A program made the translations under genes and the position numbers. Shown one piece after another: positions 45,288 through 54,310 of a stretch of DNA of 64,000 nucleotides; position 1 is the stretch's first letter, and the number at the start of each line of letters is the position of its first letter. Under the pieces are notes generated by a model. The model did not search any database, was not told the DNA's origin, and saw only the letters and a program-made list of their open reading frames with translations. Origin of the DNA: Candidatus Gastranaerophilales bacterium (GTDB lineage Bacteria; Cyanobacteriota; Vampirovibrionia; Gastranaerophilales; Gastranaerophilaceae); the NCBI GenBank assembly GCA_944322785.1, contig CALUPW010000010.1, forward strand, positions 27,975-91,974, given 5' to 3'.

Positions 45288-45308
45288 TGTTCATGTTAAA
45301 ATCGAATT

Positions 45309-46121
45309 ATGAAAGAATATGATTTTTATATAGTTCCGACCCCTATCGGAAACCTCGGTGATATAACACTCCGCGCAATAGAAGTTTTAAAATCAGTCGA
45401 TATAATCGCCTGCGAAGATATGCGGGTTACACAAAAAATTTTAAACCATTTTGATATAAAAACGAAATGTATTTCTTATCACAAATTTAACGAAAAAGAA
45501 CGGATTGAAAAGTTTGTCGAACTTTTAAATAACGGACAGAAAATCGCACTCGTTTCTGATGCCGGCACGCCTCTTTTTTGTGACCCCGGCTCCATTCTTG
45601 TTGAAGAACTTAGAAAAAGAGATTTTAAAATAACAGCACTTCCCGGAGCAAATGCCGTTGCAACATTTCTTTCACAAAACGCACGTGAAAGTGAAGATTT
45701 TTATTTTGCGGGATTTTTGCCCAAATCAAAAACACAAATTGAAAGTATTTTAAAAAAATACAAAAGTACAAACATTGTATTTTACGAAAGCCCCAACAGA
45801 TTGATGAACACGCTTGAAATAATCAGCCGGTTCCGAAAGAACCCGAAAGTTTCAATAGGGCGTGAGTTGACAAAAGTTTTTGAAGAAATCATAACCGACA
45901 ACTGCGAAAATGTAATCGAATATTTTAAAAATAATACTCTTAAAGGCGAAATTGTAGGGATGGTTTTTGGAGAAAATTCAAAAAATACAGACATGGAACT
46001 GGATGAAAAAATAGAAAAATTAAAAAACAAAAATTTCAGCGCAAAAGATATTTCAATAATACTTTCAGAACTTTACGGAGCGAACAAAAACGACGTCTAC
46101 AAAAGAGTTTTAGACATATAA
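45309..46121 (+). CDS. rsmI: 16S rRNA (cytidine1402-2'-O)-methyltransferase
   Basis: A SAM-dependent tetrapyrrole-methylase-fold enzyme acting on 16S rRNA C1402. Motifs are VPTPIGNLGDITLRAIEVLK (residues 9-28), ACEDMRVTQKIL, SYHKFNEKERI, ALVSDAGTPLFCDPG (usually ISDPG) and ALPGANAVATFLS. 270 aa, standard length. The C-terminal part DISIILSELYGANKNDVYKR is the family's helical end. It sits 21 bp after the broken pilin. Confidence 0.94.
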   Translation: MKEYDFYIVPTPIGNLGDITLRAIEVLKSVDIIACEDMRVTQKILNHFDIKTKCISYHKFNEKERIEKFVELLNNGQKIALVSDAGTPLFCDPGSILVEELRKRDFKITALPGANAVATFLSQNARESEDFYFAGFLPKSKTQIESILKKYKSTNIVFYESPNRLMNTLEIISRFRKNPKVSIGRELTKVFEEIITDNCENVIEYFKNNTLKGEIVGMVFGENSKNTDMELDEKIEKLKNKNFSAKDISIILSELYGANKNDVYKRVLDI

Positions 46122-46169
46122 ACAAATGTTGCGTATCTTAATATTAAATTTTTTACTTTTACAAGTTTA

Positions 46170-46178
46170 TGGTATAAT
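46170..46178 (+). promoter_or_regulatory. extended -10 promoter of the bamA operon
   Basis: TGGTATAAT (TGn + TATAAT, 46170-46178) lies about 40 bp before the bamA start. No good -35 is seen, as allowed for extended -10 promoters. Confidence 0.5.
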
Positions 46179-46217
46179 ATTTTTAAAGAACAGAGAAGAT
46201 CTAAGGACTCGGATTTC

Positions 46218-48413
46218 TTGAAATCAAAAAAAATCATATATACAATACTAATATCATTATCTTTAATGACATTAAATCCGTTATCGAGCTTGGGAGCAGA
46301 CAGTTTATGGGATTATAATGCCATGGACACAGTTGGAAGTGACATGGCAGAACACTATGATTACGGACAATCTGTTGATTCAAATGTTTTGGCTGACGGA
46401 AATAAAAAAGAGAAAAAAGAAAAAAAAATTTTTAATTTTTTCAGGAATAAAAAACAGAAACAGGAAATAAAAGAATCCTTAAATGAAACACCTGAAACGC
46501 AGCCTGATGAAACTGAAACTCAGATAACACCCGCTTCAGAAGAAACTCCTCAATTTAAACCGTTAACAAAACCGCAGGAACAATATTACATAAATCAGGA
46601 TGCAACAGAGTCAACACCGTCTGTTTCAAGAGCATCCGCAAATACAAGCAAGTACATAAAAGATATTGAAATCCATGGAACAAACGTTGTTCCGCCCGAG
46701 GAAATTCTTTCTCAGATAAAACAGAAAAAAGGCGAAATCTATGACAGGAACGCAGTTCAGGAGGATTTGCGAAACATATATCAAATGGGATATTTTAGCG
46801 AAAAAATGCGCGCAATTCCTGTCAATAACCCTGACGGGACAATTACGCTTAAAATAATTCTTGAAGAAAATGCGCCGGTTACAGACTTTACAATTGAAGG
46901 AAACACCGTCGTTTCAAATGAAGAAATTCTTTCATATCTGATTGATATGAAAGGAAAACCGCAAAATATTGCAAGATTAAATGAAGCAATTGCAAAAATC
47001 CAGCAATGCTATGCTTCAAAAGGCTATATTTTGTCAAGAATAGATTCCGTAACGGATGACCCCGACGGAACAATCAATATCAGCATAAAAGAAGGTACCA
47101 TCAACAAAATTCTTATTGCAGGCAACGAAAAAACGAAAGATTTTGTTATTGAAAGAAATGTTTTATCAGAACCCGGAATGGTCTATAACGAAAATCTTTT
47201 AAAAGAAGATATCGTAAGATTATACGCATCTCAAGCATTCAAAGACGTAACACGTGAAATCACACCATGCCCTGATATTCCTGACGCATACGATATCACA
47301 ATCAATGTGCAGGAACAACGTACAGCAAACATCTCGGTCGGCGGCGGTATTGATACCGTAACAGGTGTATTCGGGTCTTTGGGTATTGCGGACAACAACT
47401 TCCGCGGGCGCAACCAGAGAGTTTCACTTAACGGTCTGGTCGGTTCCGGTGTAATCTTAAACGATGCCTCTATCAAACGAAGAATGAATATGCAGGTTGA
47501 ATTGAGTTTCTTTGAACCTTATTTCTTTAACGCAGACACCTCTCTTATGAGCAAACTGTTCTTTAGAGATTTCGGCAGCTATCAGGTTCCTCTTGCAATT
47601 GAACGCAGATACGGTGCTGAAATGACTGTTGCTCACAGAATACGAAAAGCAAAACACCTGACTTCAACATTCTCACTCGGCGTCGAAAACATTGATGTTC
47701 GTGAAGGCGACTTTAATAAAATCGCAAGCCTTTACCAGAGATATAACATACCGATTGAAGAACGTGCAAAACAACTTGACGGCGGCTTGTTTATGTCATT
47801 AAGCCCGGCTCTGGTGTATGATTCTCGTGAAGGCGGAACCGTAACTCGAAAAGGTACAATTGCAAGCTTGAGATTTGATGAAGAAATTGGTCTTAATGAT
47901 TTCGGAAAAACCCACGGTAAATTAACCGGATCTATCAAACACTATATTCCTGTCGGCAAAAAATCATCATTATCTTTTACGGCAAAAGGCGGCGGACGTA
48001 TTCACGGGGACGACATGCCGGAAGTTATGATGTACAGATTGGGCGGTCCTTACACAATCCGAGGTTTCAAAATGAGCGGTGTCGGTACGGGTGATGCATT
48101 CATCATGGGTTCTGCGGAATTTGCAACACCAATCCCGTTTCTGGACAGAACAAGACTTGCCAGAAAAATTAATTTCTTGAATAACATCAGATTTACAGTC
48201 TGGGCTGATGCAGGTAAAGTATTCAATCCGACGGTTACAAATACATTGTATGACAGACCGCTTGAAGCAATCACGGCAGGTGTCGGGTTAAAACTCTATA
48301 TTCCGGGAATGGGTCCGTTATCAATTGACTACGGTATTCCGTTCACAAATGCGGGTGAAAACGGTAATCAAAGCGGATACTTTACATTCGGTGTAGGTGA
48401 TTTAATTTACTAA
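46218..48413 (+). CDS. bamA: outer-membrane protein assembly factor BamA (Omp85)
   Basis: It inserts beta-barrel proteins into the outer membrane. The signal peptide reads KKIIYTILISLSLMTLNPLS, then a Lys/Glu/Pro-rich linker to ~145. Three POTRA domains begin YIKDIEIHGTNVVPPEEIL, TDFTIEGNTVVSNEEIL and NKILIAGNEKTKDFVIERNV. The barrel (from ~375) includes the conserved loop-6 motif in GGPYTIRGFKM. Three POTRAs rather than five is the cyanobacterial pattern. It starts with a TTG at 46218. It leads an operon with ompH, udp and the FlhA-like gene. Confidence 0.94.
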   Translation: MKSKKIIYTILISLSLMTLNPLSSLGADSLWDYNAMDTVGSDMAEHYDYGQSVDSNVLADGNKKEKKEKKIFNFFRNKKQKQEIKESLNETPETQPDETETQITPASEETPQFKPLTKPQEQYYINQDATESTPSVSRASANTSKYIKDIEIHGTNVVPPEEILSQIKQKKGEIYDRNAVQEDLRNIYQMGYFSEKMRAIPVNNPDGTITLKIILEENAPVTDFTIEGNTVVSNEEILSYLIDMKGKPQNIARLNEAIAKIQQCYASKGYILSRIDSVTDDPDGTINISIKEGTINKILIAGNEKTKDFVIERNVLSEPGMVYNENLLKEDIVRLYASQAFKDVTREITPCPDIPDAYDITINVQEQRTANISVGGGIDTVTGVFGSLGIADNNFRGRNQRVSLNGLVGSGVILNDASIKRRMNMQVELSFFEPYFFNADTSLMSKLFFRDFGSYQVPLAIERRYGAEMTVAHRIRKAKHLTSTFSLGVENIDVREGDFNKIASLYQRYNIPIEERAKQLDGGLFMSLSPALVYDSREGGTVTRKGTIASLRFDEEIGLNDFGKTHGKLTGSIKHYIPVGKKSSLSFTAKGGGRIHGDDMPEVMMYRLGGPYTIRGFKMSGVGTGDAFIMGSAEFATPIPFLDRTRLARKINFLNNIRFTVWADAGKVFNPTVTNTLYDRPLEAITAGVGLKLYIPGMGPLSIDYGIPFTNAGENGNQSGYFTFGVGDLIY

Positions 48414-48430
48414 AAATATAAGGAGGTAAT

Positions 48431-48880
48431 ATGAAAAAAAATTTGGCATTAATAGCACTTATGTTAGCGATATGCGGATTTTGCAACAAAGCAATCGCAG
48501 GCGGCGTCGGGTACATAAATTATACAAAAGTACAGGACAATTATGCCTTTGCACAGTCTGCAATCAAAGAAGTTGATGCAAAACGACTTGAACTTCAGCA
48601 ATACATGGTTGACAAAGAAAAACAATATAAAGCACTTGATACACCTTTAAAAAAACAAAACTTTGAAGATGCAACCGCAAGAGAATTTAATGCAAAACAG
48701 GAAGCTTTAATGAAACTTCAGGCACAAAAAGGAGAACAGGTTTACAACAAAATTCAAGCTGCGGCAAAACAGGTTCTTGTTGAACAAAAACTTGATGCAA
48801 TTCTTGATTATAATGCAGTATTCATTGGCGGAGTCGACATTACGGATCTTGTAATCCAAAAACTTAAAGCAATGCCGTAG
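48431..48880 (+). CDS. OmpH/Skp-family periplasmic chaperone
   Basis: It holds unfolded outer-membrane proteins on the way to BamA. The signal peptide is [20 protein letters not shown], then [20 protein letters not shown], the long coiled-coil 'tentacle' (residues ~45-115, [17 protein letters not shown]) and the C-terminal strand [20 protein letters not shown], which closes the body. 149 aa. AGGAGG precedes the ATG, 17 bp after bamA; the bamA-skp order is the classical one. Confidence 0.92.
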   Translation: MKKNLALIALMLAICGFCNKAIAGGVGYINYTKVQDNYAFAQSAIKEVDAKRLELQQYMVDKEKQYKALDTPLKKQNFEDATAREFNAKQEALMKLQAQKGEQVYNKIQAAAKQVLVEQKLDAILDYNAVFIGGVDITDLVIQKLKAMP

Positions 48881-48903
48881 ATTTTATTTTGAAAGGATTT
48901 GAG

Positions 48904-49680
48904 ATGAAGTATTCACAAAACGGCGAACAATATCATATCGGGTTAAAAGAAGGCGATGCCGGCAAATATGTAATTTTGCCGGGGGATCCCAAACGATGCA
49001 AAAAAATCGCAGAATATTTTGATGATGCAAAATTGATTGCAGACAGACGGGAATATACAACCTACACCGGATACCTTAACGGTGAAAAAGTAACCGTAAC
49101 TTCAACCGGTATCGGCGGTCCTTCAGCTTCTATTGCGTTAGAAGAACTTGTTAAAATCGGAGCTGAAAAATTTATCCGAGTCGGCACCTGCGGCGGAATT
49201 GATATTGATGTAAAAGGCGGCGATTTAGTAATTGCAACCGGTGCCGTCAGAATGGAAGGAACCTCAAAAGAATATGCGCCGATTGAATTTCCTGCAGTTG
49301 CAGATCTTGATATAACAAACGCTCTTGTTGAAGCAGGCAAAAAATTAAATCATCCATTCCACACCGGAATTGTTCAATGTAAGGATTCATTCTACGGGCA
49401 GCACAGCCCCGAAAAATCACCCGTTAGTTATGAACTCATAAACAAATGGGAAGCTTGGAAAAGACTAGGCTGTAAAGCTTCAGAAATGGAATCCGCCGCA
49501 CTGTTTGTTGTCGCAAGTGCATTAAAAGTCAAAGTCGGCTCCGTATTTTTGACAGTTGCAAATCAGGAACGGGAAAAACTTAATCTTGAGAATCCGGTAA
49601 TTCATGACACTGATATGGCAATCAAAACCGCAATTGAAGCCTTAAAAATTTTAATTGAAAACGACAAAATCCGGGAGTAA
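48904..49680 (+). CDS. udp: uridine phosphorylase
   Basis: It splits uridine with phosphate into uracil and ribose-1-phosphate for pyrimidine salvage; a hexameric NP-I family enzyme. Seen are [20 protein letters not shown], the phosphate-site Arg in [57 protein letters not shown] and [12 protein letters not shown] with the ribose-binding Glu/Met. The start is the ATG at 48904 after AAAGGATTTGAG. It is 23 bp behind ompH and 4 bp ahead of the FlhA-like gene. Confidence 0.92.
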   Translation: MKYSQNGEQYHIGLKEGDAGKYVILPGDPKRCKKIAEYFDDAKLIADRREYTTYTGYLNGEKVTVTSTGIGGPSASIALEELVKIGAEKFIRVGTCGGIDIDVKGGDLVIATGAVRMEGTSKEYAPIEFPAVADLDITNALVEAGKKLNHPFHTGIVQCKDSFYGQHSPEKSPVSYELINKWEAWKRLGCKASEMESAALFVVASALKVKVGSVFLTVANQEREKLNLENPVIHDTDMAIKTAIEALKILIENDKIRE

Positions 49681-49684
49681 AATT

Positions 49685-51160
49685 ATGTTTAACAAAAAAA
49701 TGCAGTACATAATTAAAACCTGTTCCGGCGACAACATGCAGGAGCTTCAAAACCTCTTAAATGAAATGTCGATGAACGGATGGGAGCTTTACAGCATGAA
49801 CGAAGTTGAAACAGATGAAGGGATAAAATTCAACTGCATTTTCATGTCGGAAACAAAGACTGAAGATGAAAATTCTACATCTGATGTAATAAACATTTCA
49901 ACATTCAAAAGCCAGATGGAAAAAATGCTCTCCCCGAAACTTTCACCGTATGAAAACTGCCTTGACATACAGGCAAAAATTAAAAATCAACAGAACAAAA
50001 TAACAAAAATTAAAACAGAACTTGAAAAAGAAGCACCTGCTTCTGTCAACCGCAAAAAACTAAACGATAAAATTTCCGCAAATTTAAAAGAACTTGATGA
50101 TTTGAAAGCAAAACTTGCAAAGGCAACCTCGCCCGATGTAATGTATGAAAAATTAACGGAAGATAAACTTTCAATACATTTAAGTGATGAATTAATTGAA
50201 TATCTGGAAAATGAAACCGAAGATACTCATGAAACACTTCTTGCAGAAACCGTAAAATCCCGATTGAAATTGACAGAAGAATTGGGATATATTATTCCGA
50301 AAATTGTATTTCGTGATGACGAAAATCTTAACCCTTACGAATTTGCAATAAAAATCCGAGGTCTTGATGTTTTTAGAGCATGCGTATATCCAAATTATAC
50401 AATGTTTTTTGAAGACGATTTGCATCTTGAATCAAAAATTAAAAATTCAATTTACGATACAGATTTAATCACCGGCTCAAAAACGGTCTGGATTGAAAAA
50501 TCAAAAACAAAAGATTTCTGGGAAAAAGGTGTAACCGGAGCCGAATATATAGCACGTGCTCTTGAATATGTATCTGTAAAATATGTTGATGAATTATTGG
50601 ATTATTCGGATATTGAAAAATATATTGACGTTGTAAGTAAAAAAAACGAATTTCTTGTTGAAAATTTAATTCCTGATTTTATTTCAATGTCTGATTTAAA
50701 ATTTATCCTTACAAGTCTTATCAAAGAACATGTGTCCATCAAAGATATCTCATATGTTTTTGAAAAAATGAACGATTTTGCGGAAGAAAGCGCCAAATCC
50801 GATTTGCTGAAAAAAATTCGTCTTGCATTATCAAGACAAATATGTTCACAATATGCAAACGAAAACGGTATAATCAGCCTCTTTGAAATAAGCGAAAAAA
50901 CACTTGATTCCTTTATGCCGAGTTTTCAGGAAGATGAAGATTTCATAATAAAAATAGACGGAGAATATGCGGAAAAACTTGCACAAAAAATAATTAAGAA
51001 AGCTAAAACCGCAAACATTACGCAGCCTAAAATCCTTGTTCCAATGGAATTTAGACATTTGTTTTTTACATTGCTTTCAAACTATCTGAATAATATAGTT
51101 GTTCTTACTCGAGAGGAAATCGGCTGTAATTATGGAATAGAAATAATCGGAACAATTTAA
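49685..51160 (+). CDS. DUF4177-like domain fused to a soluble FlhA/SctV cytoplasmic domain
   Basis: Residues ~7-58 (MQYIIKTCSGDNMQELQNLL, MNGWELYSMNEVE) match the DUF4177 pattern. A coiled coil follows (~95-150). The remaining ~325 residues match the export-gate cytoplasmic domain step by step: KSRLKLTEELGYIIPKIVFR, NPYEFAIKIRGLDVFRACVY, KTVWIEKS, EYIARALEYVSVKYVDELL, ENLIPDFISMSDLKFILTSL, IKEHVSIKDISYVFEKM, PKILVPMEFRHLFFTLLSN and NIVVLTREEI. The eight-helix membrane channel of true FlhA is absent. The protein is therefore soluble, 491 aa. GGGAG precedes the ATG at 49685, 4 bp after udp. It could be a docking ring for chaperone-bound substrates in a variant type III system. The domain call is confident by memory of the family; the function is open. 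Confidence 0.75.
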   Translation: MFNKKMQYIIKTCSGDNMQELQNLLNEMSMNGWELYSMNEVETDEGIKFNCIFMSETKTEDENSTSDVINISTFKSQMEKMLSPKLSPYENCLDIQAKIKNQQNKITKIKTELEKEAPASVNRKKLNDKISANLKELDDLKAKLAKATSPDVMYEKLTEDKLSIHLSDELIEYLENETEDTHETLLAETVKSRLKLTEELGYIIPKIVFRDDENLNPYEFAIKIRGLDVFRACVYPNYTMFFEDDLHLESKIKNSIYDTDLITGSKTVWIEKSKTKDFWEKGVTGAEYIARALEYVSVKYVDELLDYSDIEKYIDVVSKKNEFLVENLIPDFISMSDLKFILTSLIKEHVSIKDISYVFEKMNDFAEESAKSDLLKKIRLALSRQICSQYANENGIISLFEISEKTLDSFMPSFQEDEDFIIKIDGEYAEKLAQKIIKKAKTANITQPKILVPMEFRHLFFTLLSNYLNNIVVLTREEIGCNYGIEIIGTI

Positions 51161-51214
51161 TTATTTTTTACAAATTAGCAAAAAAAATTTTTTAGAGAGT
51201 TTAAAATAACAGTT

Positions 51215-53245
51215 ATGCATATTTCACCGGTACAAAACAAACTATACAGCAATATTTCATTTAAACGTCGCCCGTCAGTCGAGGAAGAAGAAGATTTCCA
51301 AAACACAATGGACTTGGGATTTGAAGCCGCAGGCGTAAAGCAAAGGATTGCAATTACTCATGGTTCTGTTTTTCCTGCCGTCGGACGGGATACTTTTATA
51401 GGAAGTCCTTATGGTGAAGGGGCAAAAGTATGGATAAATTTTCTGAAACTGAACGGCTTTACCGGCAACCAGCTGGGGCCTAACGGTGCACTTTCTGCAG
51501 GACAAATTTCGCCGTACAATTCATCAGCTTTGAATGAAAACCCGCTTTTTATTGATTTAAAAGCTTTAACAACAGACAAATACGGATGTATCTTAAGTAA
51601 ACAAACATATGAAGCTATATCGCTCCCTATTCACAGAACGAGGGAAAGCTACAGTTTTTCAGATTTTTCAGAGGCAAAAATCATATATTATGAAGCGCTG
51701 CAGGAAAGTTACAAAAACTTCAAAAAAAATCTTGCAAAAGGTCAACCCACTGCCATAATGATTGATAACGAATTTACAATATTCAAAGACTCTAAAAAAG
51801 GCCCGCAAACAGAAGAAGAAGGTATTTATAGAGTTCTCACATCACTTTACGGAACACCGGATTTTAATAAATGGGACAAACTGGATTCTGATTTGATGGT
51901 GGAAATTCGTAAAAATAACCCCGAAGCAATTGCCAGATATAAAGAATTAAACACAAAATTTAAACAAGCTGTTGAGGAATACCAGTTTGAACAGTTTATT
52001 GTAACAAAACAAATTAAAGAAAACAAAAAATTCCGTGACAGTGAAAACTTCAAATATTTTTCCGATTTGCTAATCGGATGTTCTAAAATGGACTACTGGA
52101 GATATAAAGAAGCCTTTCTTGAAGGTTTTGCAATGGGGACAATGGAATACGATGACAAACCCTATCAAACATGGGGAATTCCCGTTCTTGACCCGAGAAA
52201 AATTTTTCTTGAATATAATAAATTAAACATAGGCGGAGAATTTTTAAAAGAAAAAATAGAACATGCCGTTGAAAATTGTGAAAACCTCAGAATTGACCAT
52301 GCTTTAGGTTTGATAGATCCGTTTATTTATAAAGAAGATACGGTTGAATATGATGAGAACGGAAGACAAATAAAAAGTAAAGTTTACGGCAATTTCCTTT
52401 CCCAAATTAAAGATAAAGACGGCAACGAACTTGATGACTATTACAACTATCCGAGGATTTTAAGACTGATTGTTCTTCCGGCACTAAAAGAAAAAGGTAT
52501 TGAAAAAGAGGAACCGGTATGGGAGAGTATTGGCAGTCAACCGCCGTTGTTCCAAAAAATATATCATGAAGAAGAAAAGCTTCCGCAAATTATACAAACT
52601 GAATATAACAGAGCTGAAAATGGAGAAAATCAACACTGGTATTTGATAGGTTCACATGATTCAATTCCTGTTTTAAACATGCTGGAAGAAGACAACGGAT
52701 GGCGAAGATATAATCCTGGATGGGATGCCGGATATCTTGCTCATTATCTTAATCAGGATCCTGCACGGGCAAAAGAAAAAGAAGATTTTTACAATAAAAT
52801 ATCCGATACTGAAAATGGTGTTGAAAAAACAGCAGAAAAACTTGAGGCAGCAGATAAAGAACGTGTAAAAGCAAAATTTGCAGAACTATTCACAAAAGAA
52901 AAAATTATGGTTTCATTTGCGGATATTCTCGGCATAAACGATGACAACATTGTTTATAATGTTGCCGGTACTAATAATGAACTCAACTGGCTTGAAAGAA
53001 TTCCGCCGGATTTTGTAGACAAATATTACGAAAATCTTTCAAGCAATAATCCGACAGCTTTAAATATCCCCGAAATTTTAAAAATAGCAGTTCGAGCCAA
53101 ATTAGATATGCAAATTGCGCAAAGCAGCACCCCCGATGAAACACGTAAAGCACTCAATGCTGAATTTCAACCGCTTCTGGATAAACTTGAACATTACGCA
53201 AATGTCTTAAAAGAAAAAGAAGAATTTTATTATTATTACGATTAA
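51215..53245 (+). CDS. malQ: N-terminally tagged 4-alpha-glucanotransferase, GH77 (MalQ/DPE1-like)
   Basis: It transfers alpha-1,4-glucan chains in maltodextrin and glycogen turnover. GH77 motifs: SPYGEGAKVWINFLKLNGFT near the start, SPYNSSALNENPLFIDL, TWGIPVLDP, nucleophile region LRIDHALGLIDPF (~361-373), acid/base region EPVWESIGS (~446-454) and WYLIGSHDSIPV (~497-508). At 676 aa it is ~150 longer than common bacterial MalQ, through internal insertions and a helical C-tail. The N-terminus MHISPVQNKLYSNISFKRRP carries the tag with Arg in place of Gly. There is no signal peptide. It follows the FlhA-like gene by 54 bp and ends at a strong terminator. Confidence 0.88.
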   Translation: MHISPVQNKLYSNISFKRRPSVEEEEDFQNTMDLGFEAAGVKQRIAITHGSVFPAVGRDTFIGSPYGEGAKVWINFLKLNGFTGNQLGPNGALSAGQISPYNSSALNENPLFIDLKALTTDKYGCILSKQTYEAISLPIHRTRESYSFSDFSEAKIIYYEALQESYKNFKKNLAKGQPTAIMIDNEFTIFKDSKKGPQTEEEGIYRVLTSLYGTPDFNKWDKLDSDLMVEIRKNNPEAIARYKELNTKFKQAVEEYQFEQFIVTKQIKENKKFRDSENFKYFSDLLIGCSKMDYWRYKEAFLEGFAMGTMEYDDKPYQTWGIPVLDPRKIFLEYNKLNIGGEFLKEKIEHAVENCENLRIDHALGLIDPFIYKEDTVEYDENGRQIKSKVYGNFLSQIKDKDGNELDDYYNYPRILRLIVLPALKEKGIEKEEPVWESIGSQPPLFQKIYHEEEKLPQIIQTEYNRAENGENQHWYLIGSHDSIPVLNMLEEDNGWRRYNPGWDAGYLAHYLNQDPARAKEKEDFYNKISDTENGVEKTAEKLEAADKERVKAKFAELFTKEKIMVSFADILGINDDNIVYNVAGTNNELNWLERIPPDFVDKYYENLSSNNPTALNIPEILKIAVRAKLDMQIAQSSTPDETRKALNAEFQPLLDKLEHYANVLKEKEEFYYYYD

Positions 53246-53249
53246 AAAA

Positions 53250-53278
53250 AGCACCGGCATCGCCGGCGCTTTTTTTAA
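53250..53278 (+). terminator. intrinsic terminator after the GH77 gene
   Basis: AGCACCGGC / GCCGGCGCT (one mismatch) is followed by T7. It also sits at the end of the convergent gene at 53284. Confidence 0.88.
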
Positions 53279-53283
53279 TATCT

Positions 53284-54123
53284 TTAATCTCTGTGAACAC
53301 CTATCTGATATCCGGGCACACACAAAAACGCAGGGACTGTTCTTGTTATAGATGTTGATAATGGTGACTTTTTAGCCATTAAAGTAACAGCCATGCTTAA
53401 ATCATCAACGTGCGGTGCAAAATCTGTTTTTTTAATCTTTCTTTCAACATTTTTATGATAAATCTTTTCATTAATAAAGTTGGACAATCTGTTTCCGGCC
53501 ACGATACCGACACCCAGTCCGACAACTGTCAAAAGTGCAGACGGAAATGCCTTTAAAAATTTGTTAATATAATATATGCTTTTACTGTTGCTGCCGCCAT
53601 TCATCTGAGGAACTTTACTTAAAATTTTATATTTATTTTTGTCGTAAAAATGTGAAACCCCGCTCACACAAATAACAGGAACCAGAACATTCCCCAACAA
53701 CTGGTTTAAGGTTTCCCTGAATTTTCCTTTCATATACTTTTTATCATCAGCCAGAATTCCGCCTGCAAGCCCCCCTGCGGCAGAACCGCCGGCAAGTGCA
53801 AGAATTTCTTTTTCTTCAATTTCCATCAATTTTGCATCAGGATTTTTCTTGTCAAATATTTTAAACATAGCCCAATTTTTTGGACTTTGTGAAAATATTT
53901 TTTTAGGATTAAGAGAAAACCCCTGCTTCTTTGCAATAATAACGGACACAACCCCGACACCGGCAACTGAACCTATTAATGCCGCTCTTTTTACGGAATC
54001 ATTAACGAATTTATCATTTTTACTGCTTTCGGCTGGAAGTTTATTTCCGGATTTGCGCTCTTTTTTATTATTTATTTTGTTCTTTGATTCAAAATTCAAA
54101 TTTGATATAGGAGTAATTGTCAT
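53284..54123 (-). CDS. multi-pass membrane protein with tag-like N-terminus (SNLNFES)
   Basis: Not a family I can name. M-T-I-T-P-I-S-N-L-N-F-E-S at the start fits the F-x-G tag (Ser for Gly), followed by a Lys/Asn-rich stretch. Hydrophobic segments are RAALIGSVAGVGVVSVIIA, LALAGGSAAGGLAGGIL, LLGNVLVPVICVSGVSHF and FPSALLTVVGLGVGIVAGN, four in all, Gly-rich. The C-terminus is SITRTVPAFLCVPGYQIGVH. It is divergent from the gene at 54311, which has a similar style; the 187-bp gap between them holds both promoters (a TTGACA lies at about 54173). Confidence 0.6.
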   Translation of the reverse strand: MTITPISNLNFESKNKINNKKERKSGNKLPAESSKNDKFVNDSVKRAALIGSVAGVGVVSVIIAKKQGFSLNPKKIFSQSPKNWAMFKIFDKKNPDAKLMEIEEKEILALAGGSAAGGLAGGILADDKKYMKGKFRETLNQLLGNVLVPVICVSGVSHFYDKNKYKILSKVPQMNGGSNSKSIYYINKFLKAFPSALLTVVGLGVGIVAGNRLSNFINEKIYHKNVERKIKKTDFAPHVDDLSMAVTLMAKKSPLSTSITRTVPAFLCVPGYQIGVHRD

Positions 54124-54310
54124 AATTAAATACCTTCACACTCATCTTAGCAAAAACATGAAAAAATAATTTCTTGACATTATATACGACAAAATTAACA
54201 AAACTTTAACTGCCCGTGTGTTACAATCTATTAAAAATAATTTAATCATTAGCAAAAAAATATATTCAGGCATATTAAATAAATTGTCAATATTTTAAAA
54301 TATTAAACTT

